64,000 bases of DNA, from the NCBI GenBank assembly GCA_963727535.1, contig CAVSGR010000006.1, positions 620,001 to 684,000 of the forward strand, given 5' to 3'. The position numbers and the translations under genes are program-made. This DNA is from RBG-16-34-14 sp963727535 (GTDB taxonomy: Bacteria > Bacteroidota > Ignavibacteria > Ignavibacteriales > Ignavibacteriaceae). Of the stretch, positions 7,992 to 16,587 are shown in pieces. Position 1 is the first letter of the stretch. Every line of letters begins with the position of its first letter. The notes below the pieces were generated by a model. That model had not been told where the DNA came from. It searched no databases and saw only the letters and a list, made by a program, of their open reading frames with translations.

Positions 7992-8636
7992 TTACTGCTT
8001 TGGAATATTAAACAGAAGTCCAAAGTTAAATCCAAAGATCAATGGATTGTCGGAGGTCGATAAGTCTTTTGAAACCGAGGGAGCTAAAATAAAGTAGAAT
8101 TTTTTATTTAACTTGGATATCACATTGAATTCGAAACCTATACTTTTATTTTCTGTTTGAACAGAGTAACCACTGTTATCACTTCTATTTGATGCTGATA
8201 AAAATGCTATTGAAAAACCTAAACTTGGTAGTAAAGCTAAAGATTCATTTTCATAAATTTTTGGAGAAACACTAATGGAAAGGAGAGGCCCCGTAACATT
8301 TAGATTTGAAATTAATTGTTTACTATTTATTAAGCTGCTGGAGTACCCGACCAGGATTTTAATACAAGTATTTTTATTTCTGAAATTGTATGCAGTATAA
8401 GCTATGGTTCCATAAGCTTCTATATCAAATTGAGGTTCATAGGAAGTCTTTATGTACTCAAATCCAATATCAAAAGAACCGAATAATGAAAGCCCTACAT
8501 TTCCGCCTAAGCCGGAAAAATTATTATTTGCTGAATAAGTAATATCAGCCTTTATTCCGAAATGTGAATCGGGTATAAATTCACTTTGAGAGAACAAAAA
8601 GAATGGATATAGTAATAAGGTATAAAGATATTTCAT
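7992..8636 (-). CDS. Outer-membrane beta-barrel protein
   Basis: A 214-residue protein with signal peptide MKYLYTLLLYPFFLFSQS followed by alternating hydrophobic strands (FGIKADITYS, GNVGLSLFGSFDIGFEYIK, LLSISVSPKIYENESLALLPSLGFSIAF, GFEFNVISKLNKKFYFILAPSVSK, GFNFGLLFNIPKQ). Length and pattern match the small outer-membrane barrels common in Bacteroidota. No specific substrate or family is evident. It is 38 bases upstream of the DUF6064-like gene on the same strand. Confidence 0.65.
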   Translation of the reverse strand: MKYLYTLLLYPFFLFSQSEFIPDSHFGIKADITYSANNNFSGLGGNVGLSLFGSFDIGFEYIKTSYEPQFDIEAYGTIAYTAYNFRNKNTCIKILVGYSSSLINSKQLISNLNVTGPLLSISVSPKIYENESLALLPSLGFSIAFLSASNRSDNSGYSVQTENKSIGFEFNVISKLNKKFYFILAPSVSKDLSTSDNPLIFGFNFGLLFNIPKQ

Positions 8637-8693
8637 TTTTTGTTTTCCATAAAAATATCCGGTAATTAATTATATGCAATAAATGAATATCAA

Positions 8694-9851
8694 TCACTTC
8701 TTAAATAATTCAATACTTACTCTGTTCCAGTTCGGTTCGTCAAGACCTTCAAGTTCACCGATATAAATCTCACTGTTTTCATATTCACCTTCTTTAGCAG
8801 GCTTCAATGTTTTCTTCCTAAGATCAATGAAATGTTCAATGTCGTCCTGGTATAAAGAAACTGCCGTCTTGCCTATCTTTAAATTTTTCAATTCGGTATC
8901 GAGATCTTCAGCATCGATTGTGCAGATCCAGTTTGAATCATAAGGTGTAACATTGAGCAATTCGATATCATACTGAAGCGGTTTATTTATTTTGATTACT
9001 TTACCACTCACAGGAGAATTAAACGTGATGGTTTTATTTCCCTGTTTAATTGTAAACAGTGCCTGCCCGGTTTTTACAACCATACCGAGGTTTGGAAATT
9101 CTATAGAATCGATTTTTCCTATAAGCTTCTTTGCAAAATCATCTATCCCGACTTTTACATTGCCATCCTGTTCCATGCTAACCCAGCAATGCCCTTGTGA
9201 AATAAAAACTCCGCCCGGAATTGCAAATTCACACATCATAGAACTTTTAGCATCTGCAAGATGAGTAATATGGACTTTCGGCTTTAACTGTTTTTGAATC
9301 CTGTCTTTTCTCTTTATTAAAATCTTCTTAACAAAAGCGAGAAGCTCATCATCGGTAAATGGTTTCTGAACATAATCCATTGCGCCATACTTCATAGTTT
9401 CAACTGCGGTTTCAACAGATGCATAACCGGTTATAATTATAACATCGATATCAGGTCTTAAATGTTTTACAGATTTTGTTACTTCAACGCCATCCATCTC
9501 AGGCATTTTCAGATCTGTAAAAAGAAAATCGTAATGATGAGATTGGATTAATCCGAGAGCTTCTTTTCCATTTGTCACTGTATCAACGGAATACCCGTCT
9601 ACAACTAAAATTTTCCTGAAGCTGTCGAGAATTACTTCTTCATCATCAACACATAAAATTTTAGCAAACGGATCTTTAACTTCTGCACGCTTTAAGGATT
9701 TGGCTTCGCTGCTGAAGTCTAATTTTATGCTTTCTGCAAGAACTTCTTCCCGTTCTTTGCGTGCTTTTTTCTCGCCGACTTTCTTCGTCACATTCCTGAT
9801 CAATATATCAGCGACGATAAAAATAATTACAGCTAATATGAATAGTGCCAT
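8694..9851 (-). CDS. Membrane-anchored response regulator fused to a GcvH-like domain
   Basis: A 385-residue fusion: one N-terminal membrane helix (residues 2-20), a charged linker, a receiver domain (about 62-185; acidic DDE at 69-71, phospho-Asp113 in FTDLKMPEMDG, Lys163 in VQKPF) and a glycine-cleavage H-like domain (about 200-310; GHCWVSMEQDGNVKVGIDDFA, SPVSGKVIKIN). In true H protein the lipoyl lysine lies seven residues before SPVSG; here that position is Asn272, with a Lys one residue later. There is no DNA-binding output domain. It is the last gene of the kinase/cytochrome/NrfD operon, separated from the previous gene by a repeat. Anchored receiver-GcvH fusions are rare; the output is unknown, perhaps modulation of the neighbouring membrane complex. 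Confidence 0.8.
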   Translation of the reverse strand: MALFILAVIIFIVADILIRNVTKKVGEKKARKEREEVLAESIKLDFSSEAKSLKRAEVKDPFAKILCVDDEEVILDSFRKILVVDGYSVDTVTNGKEALGLIQSHHYDFLFTDLKMPEMDGVEVTKSVKHLRPDIDVIIITGYASVETAVETMKYGAMDYVQKPFTDDELLAFVKKILIKRKDRIQKQLKPKVHITHLADAKSSMMCEFAIPGGVFISQGHCWVSMEQDGNVKVGIDDFAKKLIGKIDSIEFPNLGMVVKTGQALFTIKQGNKTITFNSPVSGKVIKINKPLQYDIELLNVTPYDSNWICTIDAEDLDTELKNLKIGKTAVSLYQDDIEHFIDLRKKTLKPAKEGEYENSEIYIGELEGLDEPNWNRVSIELFKK

Positions 9852-9874
9852 TTTATTTTCTCCCTTTTCATTTT

Positions 9875-9938
9875 GTCATTCCCTTGTAAAAGGGAATCTT
9901 TTTCTTTTTTAGATTCCTGCTTTCGCAGGAATGACAAC
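9875..9938. repeat. Interspersed palindromic repeat (TGTCATTCC...GGAATGACA)
   Basis: Two hairpins, ATTCCC-TTGTAAAA-GGGAAT (9879-9898) and ATTCCTGC-TTTC-GCAGGAAT, bounded by TGTCATTC and GAATGACA. The GTCATTCCTGCGAAAGCAGGAAT form recurs at 29560. It separates the two receiver-GcvH genes. Confidence 0.7.
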
Positions 9939-9955
9939 TTTATTTTATTAAACCT

Positions 9956-10774
9956 TTACATTCTATCCGAACTACAATTAATTAAACTCTTCAATTCATA
10001 CTCGCTGTCGGATGGAATCAACCTGTAAAACCATCCTTCGAAGTATGGATCTTTTTCTATTAAACTTTTATTCTTTATAATATCATCATTCACTTCTATT
10101 ATTCTTCCGCTTACAGGTGAAAGTAAAGGATGCTTTCTATCTTTGTCATTTATAAATGCACAGGCGTTTCCCTGAACAACTTCTTCATCAACCTGCAGTA
10201 ACTCTACATTGTCAAGGTTTTCTACTGTTTTTATAAATAAATCTGTCGCTCCAATTAAAACCGAGCCTGTATTTTCTTCTGCAACCCAGCTTGAATAACC
10301 AAGCCTGTAATACTTTGCAGGACAGGGGACATAAGGTATTTCCGAATCATCTTTTTTATAGCTTTTAACTGAATTCTGAATCCGGATATATTTCATCCCT
10401 CTTAAAACAGAATTAATTAATTCGTCCGCAGTAAATGGTTTTGGAATAAAATCTATTGCGCCTGTATAAAGTGATTTAACAGCATTCTCCACTGTTGAAA
10501 ATCCCGTAGTGATAATAACAGCCGAAGAAATTTTTCTTTTATGAAGTTCATCTAGAAATTCAAAGCCATCCATACCGGGCATCATTATATCGCAGATAAT
10601 TAATGCGTATTTATTGTGACCTGCCTTGCCGTCAGGCAGGTTAAATTTTTGTAGTGCTTCCTTCGCGTCTATTGCAGCATCAACAGTATAACCTTCCGAA
10701 GAACAGATTTTTACAACTGCATCGATTACAACCTGCTCGTCATCAACAACCAATATGTCCCAGTCTTTATGCAT
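9956..10774 (-). CDS. Response regulator fused to a GcvH-like domain, with an in-frame repeat insertion
   Basis: A 272-residue protein: receiver domain (residues 5-130; DDE at 11-13, phospho-Asp62 in IICDIMMPGMDG, Thr90, Lys112 in IPKPF) and a GcvH-like domain (about 150-255; SSWVAEENTGSVLIGATDLF, LSPVSGRIIEVN, DPYFEGWFYRL). No Lys is present at the H-protein lipoylation position (Asp in its place). Residues 46-53 (LPDGKAGH) are encoded by a palindromic repeat inserted between helix 2 and the phospho-Asp strand. No membrane anchor. Its ATG lies two bases after the kinase stop, so tight co-expression with the kinase is expected. Confidence 0.8.
   Translation of the reverse strand: MHKDWDILVVDDEQVVIDAVVKICSSEGYTVDAAIDAKEALQKFNLPDGKAGHNKYALIICDIMMPGMDGFEFLDELHKRKISSAVIITTGFSTVENAVKSLYTGAIDFIPKPFTADELINSVLRGMKYIRIQNSVKSYKKDDSEIPYVPCPAKYYRLGYSSWVAEENTGSVLIGATDLFIKTVENLDNVELLQVDEEVVQGNACAFINDKDRKHPLLSPVSGRIIEVNDDIIKNKSLIEKDPYFEGWFYRLIPSDSEYELKSLINCSSDRM
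10619..10641. repeat. Palindromic repeat inserted in frame in a receiver domain
   Basis: ACCTGCC (10619-10625) and GGCAGGT (10635-10641) around a 9-base centre, GC-rich in an AT-rich gene. It adds eight codons to the response regulator without breaking the frame. Confidence 0.7.
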
Positions 10775-10776
10775 AA

Positions 10777-12661
10777 TTAATTTTTGCCTGCCGGAAGATT
10801 AATTATAAACGTCGTTCCTTTGTTTAATCTGCTTTCAACTTTAATGGTTCCGTTATGGTTATCGATTATTCCCCAGATAACCGAAAGACCAAGACCGGTT
10901 CCTTTTTGTCCTTTGGTACTGTAAAATGGTTCGAAAATTTTTGAAAGATTTTCTTTAGGAATCCCACACCCGGTATCCGAGATTTTAATTTCGAGATAAT
11001 CTTTTTGTCCGTTCGCATCGACAGCATCCCATTTTTGCCAGTTGCAATCTTTGGATATACATCCCTCAATATTTCCTTGTGAAGGAACTTCGAGAGAATA
11101 AACAGGAGAGCTACATTCAGGACATTTTTTATCAGGATTAATTAATGAAATTTCACACACCGGACAAACTACTCTTAAGTTTTTGGAATTAAGGTCAATA
11201 TCAATTTTGTGATGGTTTCTTCCATAAACAGGATCGAGATAAATGAAGTCTGATGCGCCGTTTGAATAAACTTTAAGTTTTATTGAAGGCATTCCATCGA
11301 TCTTGACTTCGTTGTCCATAAGGTCGTGGCGTTTTGGACAGGTAGCCTTTTTAATATGTGTAATTCCATAAGGAGAAAGTTTTAATAAATTTGTCGAGAT
11401 GTTTATCGAGCCGCCTTTTGGTCCGATCGCATCTGAAGCATTTACCAAAAGATTTATAAAAACCTGTTGCATCTGGTTTGAATCGAGAGTGCTTTGTGGT
11501 AAATCTTTTTCAAATTCCTTTTTAAGCTGAACGTGATTTATTGAAAGCTGGTTTTCAATTACGGTAATTGCTTTATCTATAATTTCATTAATGTTAACCT
11601 GGTTTTTCTTCGGAACAGATTGTCTTGCAAAATCTAAAAGACTCTTAACTATCTCGCGGCTTCGTTTTGTTTCTCTTACAATTACTTTTAAATCTTCATT
11701 CAGTTCAGGATTATCCTGAGTCTTCTTTAAAAGAAAACTGCTGTAAGTAAGAACTCCTGTTAAAGGATTATTTATTTTCATGAGCAACACCCGCAGCAAG
11801 TCTCCCTAGCGAAGCCATTTTATCTGATTGGAAAAGCTGCATTCTTGCTTCGGAAAGTTTTTGTGTCATATTGTTAAAAGATTTGGCTAGTAAACCAAAC
11901 TCATCGTCGCTTTTTTCTTCTATTGTATAATTAAGATTTCCAGTTCCAACTTCATGAGTAGCGTTTAATAATTCTTTGACTGGTTTATCGACCCATTTCT
12001 TAACAACAAACCAAAGTAACAAACTGAAAACGGCAACAGCACTGAATGCAAAAATAACAGTATCTATCTCTCCCTGTTCAATTTGTTCATCAACATCGGA
12101 TAAAGAGATAGTTACATCCAGAACTCCGAGAACAGTTTGATTTTTTTCATGAGCATGGCAATCAGCTTCCCAGCACGATGGTTCATTATAAATGGGAGTT
12201 ATTATTCCCATAACTCTTGCAGAGTCGGAATTAAGTTTGAAAATTCTTGTCCGTTCTTTTATTTGTAATCTTTGAAGAGGTTCATTCGCTGTATGACAGG
12301 CATAGCAGCTCTCGGCTTTCTTATCAACCATTTTGCCTATATCTTCTTCATGCGAGGAATAAATAATTTCTCCGACTTTATTAAGAACCCTAACATTTTG
12401 TATTCCCGGTTGCTGCCCAATTGTATTTATAATTGTATGAACCCCGTCACGCTGGTTAAGAAGCATATCATAGCGTGTGCTATGCTTCACTGTTTCGCTT
12501 AACTGGTTTGCGTGTCTTTCAACTTCTGCCAAAAGAGCATTACTGTGTGAGCGAACATTGTAAAAAGAAAATATCGCAATAATTATAACCGCAGTTATAC
12601 CAACAACCCAGATTAGTTTGATACCGATTTTTTTGAACATCTTTATTTTCATTTTTGTCAT
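10777..12661 (-). CDS. Haem-type (CX2CH/CX4CH) sensor histidine kinase with a zinc-ribbon insert; frameshifted
   Basis: Two frames (12661-11768 and 11799-10777) join to a 627-residue kinase if one extra base is removed from the T run at 11775-11778; the break is just after the phospho-acceptor His294 (GVAHE / INNPLTG). Order: TM1 12-32; periplasmic domain with CYACH (119-123) and CWEADCH (163-169), probable c-type haem sites; TM2 201-221; HAMP; HisKA; HATPase with N box NLLVNASDAI and GTGLGLSV. Between N box and DTGCGIP lies an insert of about 110 residues with CPVC, CPEC and CISKDC, resembling zinc ribbons. Probably senses periplasmic redox state or ligands for the next two receiver genes. 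The break may be an assembly error; an unbroken paralogue lies at 24507. Confidence 0.8.
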
Positions 12662-12731
12662 GCTGAACTTGTTTCAGCAGCTTCCACAGCATTGGAGATT
12701 CCGATCCCGCCAAAGGCGGGACGGAATGACA
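12656..12731. repeat. Interspersed palindromic repeat between cytochrome and kinase genes
   Basis: Bounded by TGTCATGCTGAAC and GGAATGACA, with inner hairpins GCTGAA...TTCAGC and CCCGCC-AAA-GGCGGG. The kinase start codon lies at its edge. Confidence 0.65.
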
Positions 12732-12734
12732 TAG

Positions 12735-13861
12735 CTATTTCTTAACTAAACTTCCCGGCTTATCTTTAGGAAAACTCTTATCATCGTGACAGCTTGAACA
12801 ATCCGGTTTATTAGAAAAATTATTATCTATATGGCAATTCTCGCAATCGAGCTCAGCATGAGATTCATCAAACTTTAAACCTGTAACACTGTGATCGAAT
12901 GAACCAACAACAAAATTTTTATGACATGAAACACAATCATTATTAAGTTTTGCAAACTTGCCGCTTGTTCCATGACACTTTGTACATTCCAGTTTTTCAT
13001 GAAACCTGTTTAGTGCCCATCCTGTGCTTGTTTTATGGTCGAAGGGACCAGCAGGTTTATCTAAATGACATTTTGTGCATTCATCATTTGCATGACATTT
13101 AAAGCATGGCTGGTGATGCTGCTCCGTTGGCTTTGTAAGTTTTTCAGGAAGATTTGATGAAACAACCTGAGCATTCTTTGTATCGTGGCATCTTTTACAA
13201 TTATCATCCTGATGGCAGCTTACACATGTGGCACCAAAAAGTTTTGTATGCTCGCTGTGAAAGAAAGTAACGATCTTACCTTTTGTATAACCTGTTTCAT
13301 AAACTAATTTTTCAGGTTCCTTAACTTTAGGATGATTCTTTGCTTTAATCTGATCTGCCAGATTTTTATCTGAGCCTTTTTCCAATGGCATGAATTGCAA
13401 TCTGTTGAATGGCTCCATTCTTTATGGCAATCTATACAAAGCCTGTGAAATGCAGCCTGCAAATCGGGTTTACTTATATCCTCTCTTTTTCTTTCTGCAC
13501 TATGGCAATCCGAGCAAGCTAAAATAGGACCGCTTGTATTATAATGATGACAATTTGCACATCCGCCAGACATTTTCGACATCTGTGCATGGATTTTATG
13601 CGAGAAAATTACAGGTTGATATTTATTTGCAAGATTGTCAATCGTAATAATATCCGGTCCTTGTTCTGCAGATTGGTTTACTGTAATCATTTCATTTCTT
13701 GGACAGGCAACCAAGCAAGGATTTTGTTTTGTCGGTACATTACAAGTGTGGCATGTTTTGCAGGTTACATTTTGTAAAGAATGATCTTTGCTTTGAGTTT
13801 GTGGAAAGACAAAAGCTATTGGAAATAATATTCCTAATACTAAAACTTTTATGTAATTCAT
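12735..13861 (-). CDS. Periplasmic 13-haem cytochrome c; frameshifted
   Basis: Two overlapping frames join to a 375-residue secreted protein if one base is missing in the T run at 13377-13381. The start is placed at 13861 (signal peptide MNYIKVLVLGILFPIAFVFPQ); an upstream ATG only reads through a repeat. I count thirteen CXXCH motifs: five before the break (CKTCH, CANCH, CSDCH, CIDCH, CNSCH) and eight after (CVSCH, CKRCH, CFKCH, CTKCH, CTKCH, CVSCH, CENCH, CSSCH). Spacing and many extra His suggest bis-His haems of the class III/Hmc-like type. Placed between the NrfD-like subunit and the kinase, it is the likely electron acceptor of the Tat-exported complex. Confidence 0.85.
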
Positions 13862-13887
13862 TTTAAGATTCAGGTTGAGTTTTTTGA

Positions 13888-13935
13888 CCTCACCCCAACC
13901 CCTCTCCTTATTAAGGAGAGGGGCGAGGGGAGAGG
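13888..13935. repeat. Interspersed repeat with perfect 12-base arms
   Basis: CCCCTCTCCTTA (13899-13910) and TAAGGAGAGGGG (13912-13923), flanked by CTCACCCCAA and CGAGGGGAGAGG. It lies between the NrfD-like and cytochrome genes and creates a false N-terminal extension of the cytochrome frame. Confidence 0.7.
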
Positions 13936-13970
13936 TAGATTTTATAATTTCTAATTTGCTGAACAAAGTT

Positions 13971-15206
13971 TTATCCCTTAATAGTGTATTTGGTTTTAAT
14001 AACATACTTTTTATCCACTTGACTTATAACCGGGAAGTTCATAACAATAATTCTGTAAATAAGAACTAACAGAGCAACAAAGCCTACGGTAACTGATATC
14101 TCACCGATAGATGGGAAATATGAGCCAAATGAATATGGTGGTGTATAAGCAACAACAAAGTTGTCAATCCTGTTTAACAAAACGCCGAATATTACTAATG
14201 CAGATGCAGTAAAAAGTAATGATGGTGTTTTTAAAACTTTTTTAGATAAAAACATTCTCAAGGGAATTATTATTCCAACAACAACTTCGATAGTGAACAT
14301 TATGCTGGCAGTGTTTAATTCATAAAGGTAAACAAACGTTTCTCTAACGAACATGTCCCCAATCTTAAATGCTAAATAAATTCCTAGAAGAGGTGCGACT
14401 GTATATCCTAACGGAGTTAAAACTTCCATCTCCGGTTTTAATCCAAATGATTTCGATGCTATCATAGATTCAAAAATCACCATAGGGAAGCCAACTGAAA
14501 TTGCAGACAGTAAAAACAAAAGTGGAAGAATTGGTGTTTGCCATAAAGGATGCATCTTTGGTCCGGCTATAACCATTAAAGTTCCCAAAGAAGATTGATG
14601 GAGTGTTGAAAGAACAACGCCGAGAATAATAAAAATGAAAATTGTTTTGGTTAAACCTTTATCTAAAATCTTTAAAAGTTTTTCTAAAGGTTTATTAAGA
14701 GTTGATAAAGTGCCTTTAAGATTTACTTTCCCTAAAAATCTTTCAGTTACAACAGGAAGAAACTCTATATAAAGAACGGTTACATACATCATTACACAAA
14801 TACCAACTTCAAACAAAGCCGAGTTTCCATTCCACATAACTAACGGATGCCAGATGTAATACCAACGCCCTATATCGACAAAAACTGCTATTGCAACAAA
14901 AGTATAACCGAGCATTGCTGTTAAAAGTGCAGGTCTCACAATTGCGTGGAAATGTTCGCGGTGCATTATATGTCCAAGTGCAGCAGTAGTAAAACCACCG
15001 GCAGCAAGCGCAACTCCTGCTGCAACATCAACTCCAATCCAGATTCCCCAAGGATATTGATTATTTAAATTTGTAACAGCGCCGATACCGAATAAAAATC
15101 TACCGGCAAGAAATATTAAACCGTTAAGTGCAATAATGCAGAGAACAATAACTCCGGGAGTAAAAAATCTTTTTTTAATTTGAATAGGTTTTAAATATTC
15201 AGACAT
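13971..15206 (-). CDS. NrfD/HybB-type quinone-interacting membrane subunit
   Basis: A 411-residue polytopic membrane protein (about ten helices) of the NrfD/PsrC/HybB superfamily, whose members carry the quinone site in modular respiratory complexes. Visible: FFTPGVIVLCIIALNGLIFL, then NNQYPWGIWIGVDVAAGVALAAGGF near helix 2 with the family G-xx-GG pattern, and IWHPLVMWNGNSALFEVG. The ATG at 15206 is chosen over 15251 because GGAGGGGAGAG lies just upstream. It overlaps the 3' end of the 4Fe-4S gene by 16 bases, implying translational coupling, and the cytochrome follows. Likely oxidises or reduces quinol in exchange with the 4Fe-4S subunit and 13-haem cytochrome. Confidence 0.9.
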   Translation of the reverse strand: MSEYLKPIQIKKRFFTPGVIVLCIIALNGLIFLAGRFLFGIGAVTNLNNQYPWGIWIGVDVAAGVALAAGGFTTAALGHIMHREHFHAIVRPALLTAMLGYTFVAIAVFVDIGRWYYIWHPLVMWNGNSALFEVGICVMMYVTVLYIEFLPVVTERFLGKVNLKGTLSTLNKPLEKLLKILDKGLTKTIFIFIILGVVLSTLHQSSLGTLMVIAGPKMHPLWQTPILPLLFLLSAISVGFPMVIFESMIASKSFGLKPEMEVLTPLGYTVAPLLGIYLAFKIGDMFVRETFVYLYELNTASIMFTIEVVVGIIIPLRMFLSKKVLKTPSLLFTASALVIFGVLLNRIDNFVVAYTPPYSFGSYFPSIGEISVTVGFVALLVLIYRIIVMNFPVISQVDKKYVIKTKYTIKG

Positions 15207-16111
15207 TTTATTCTCTCCCCTCCGGAATCTTTCTTTTTCTTGTTCAGCCACATAATTCCTGCAAGTAAAGCATACAGAGATGCAGGAGGAACGAAGTAAG
15301 CAAATATTCCATGCTGAATAGATTCGGAAACACCGGGCGCCGGCTTAGTGCCGAGAACAGGCAAAGCTCTTGTTTTTGCTAAATCCTGTCCGGCTAAATA
15401 AAGCCATGCAGTTCCACCGACTTCATTTTCGCCATAGATATAATCAATATATTTTTCAGGATATTTTTTAATTTTTTCTCTTGCAATTTTAATTAGCTCA
15501 CTTCTTGGTCCGTAAGTCAAAGCTTCAACAGGGCAAATCTCAACACAAGCTGGAAGTAGTCCTTCTTTTGTTCTTTCAAAACAGAAATCGCATTTTTTGA
15601 TTTCAGGATCTAATGCTTTATCAAATTCAAATGATGGAATCTGGAAAGGACAGGCGACCATACAATAGCGACAGCCAATACATTTGTTTGTATCCCAAAC
15701 TACCGAACCATTTTCTTTTTTGGAGAAAGCACCAACTATACATGCAGAAACACAAGCAGGATGATCGCAATGCATGCATTGGACTTTAACATTTATCGGA
15801 GAGTTAATCTGTTTTTCTTTTTCATATTGATTAACAACAGTTAATGCTGATTTATCCGGGCGTCGCATTTCTTTAAAAACAGATTTATCTGCATAACTAT
15901 CTAAAACTCCTGCGGGCAAATCGTGAGCTTTTTTGCATGCCCATTCACAATTCCGGCAGCCAATACAGACTGTTGTGTCGACAAGAACACCCATCCTGTC
16001 TTCAGAAAGAATATTTTCCGGAGATGCCTTTGCGGTTGTTGAAACTCCGGCTATAGTAGCAGTTAATAAACCGGCAGATTTGAAGAAACTTCTTCTACTT
16101 TGTTTTTCCAT
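15191..16111 (-). CDS. Tat-exported four-cluster 4Fe-4S subunit (HybA-like)
   Basis: A 306-residue electron-transfer subunit. The N-terminus has a Tat signal, RRSFFKSAGLLTATIAG, so it is exported folded. Sixteen cysteines in four groups (CIGCRNCEWAC, CMHCDHPACVSAC, CIGCRYCMVAC, and CDFC...CVEIC) should ligate four 4Fe-4S clusters. A C-terminal helix (about 273-293, IFAYFVPPASLYALLAGIMWL) anchors it, as in HybA of hydrogenase-2. It heads the minus-strand operon with an NrfD-type partner directly downstream. There is no catalytic molybdopterin or hydrogenase subunit nearby, so it probably links the quinone site to the 13-haem cytochrome, as in Cbc- or Hmc-like modules. Confidence 0.9.
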   Translation of the reverse strand: MEKQSRRSFFKSAGLLTATIAGVSTTAKASPENILSEDRMGVLVDTTVCIGCRNCEWACKKAHDLPAGVLDSYADKSVFKEMRRPDKSALTVVNQYEKEKQINSPINVKVQCMHCDHPACVSACIVGAFSKKENGSVVWDTNKCIGCRYCMVACPFQIPSFEFDKALDPEIKKCDFCFERTKEGLLPACVEICPVEALTYGPRSELIKIAREKIKKYPEKYIDYIYGENEVGGTAWLYLAGQDLAKTRALPVLGTKPAPGVSESIQHGIFAYFVPPASLYALLAGIMWLNKKKKDSGGERIKCLNI

Positions 16112-16413
16112 ATCTTCCCTGAGAATTCTTTTGCTATAATAAACATTTTATACAATGAACATTTACTACAAATTCAAATTACAAGCCAATGAAAACAGCT
16201 CAAAATCAAACCATTTCAAAGAAAAGTTTTTCATTAGGAATAAATCATAATTTCAGTTTCTTGCTTTTGGGAAAAGACGGTATTTATAAGTATTGCCAGT
16301 TAGCAAATAAAAACCGTGTAATTATTCAGCAAACCGGTGATTAAAAAATCATCACTCGTAAAACCACAGTGTAGAATATTTTTATTGTTTTTCCCTCATC
16401 TTATCAAAATAGT

Positions 16414-16428
16414 GTTGAATAATTCAAC
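16414..16428. promoter_or_regulatory. Candidate operator dyad GTTGAAT-A-ATTCAAC
   Basis: Two perfect 7-base arms around one base, in the divergent intergenic region. Location suggests a site able to control both operons; the cognate regulator is not identifiable. Confidence 0.35.
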
Positions 16429-16529
16429 TAACCTGCTTTTTGAAGGTTAACCTTTTTTTCAGCAGTCACCTTCCTTTAATCTGTTTTAGAATAATAAGTT
16501 ATAGAATCATAAAAGAAAATTTTTCTGAG

Positions 16530-16546
16530 CGGCACGCCGATTGGCT
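16530..16546 (+). promoter_or_regulatory. Weak sigma54-like promoter candidate
   Basis: CGGCACGCCGATTGGCT resembles the -24/-12 consensus TGGCACG-N4-TTGC with correct GG spacing, but the -12 element reads TTGG and the first T is C. It lies about 40 bases before the start at 16588. The NtrC-type activator at 26.1 kb makes it worth testing. Confidence 0.25.
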
Positions 16547-16587
16547 AATAGAAATGAACTTGTTATATAATTTACGAGGAAAATAAA

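Larger units (their letters stand above)
16112..16587. other. Divergent promoter region between the two NrfD operons
   Basis: 476 bases between start codons of opposite operons, with no gene. It contains a perfect 7+1+7 dyad (16414-16428), an imperfect larger dyad centred near 16448 (AAGGTT/AACCTT with outer CTGCT/AGCAG) and a sigma54-like element (16530-16546). Probably holds both promoters and regulator sites. Confidence 0.6.

Noticed and set aside
13862..14005. N-terminal extension of the cytochrome frame to an ATG at 14005
   Set aside because: The extra 48 residues are encoded by the repeat at 13888-13935, and a proper signal peptide begins at 13861.
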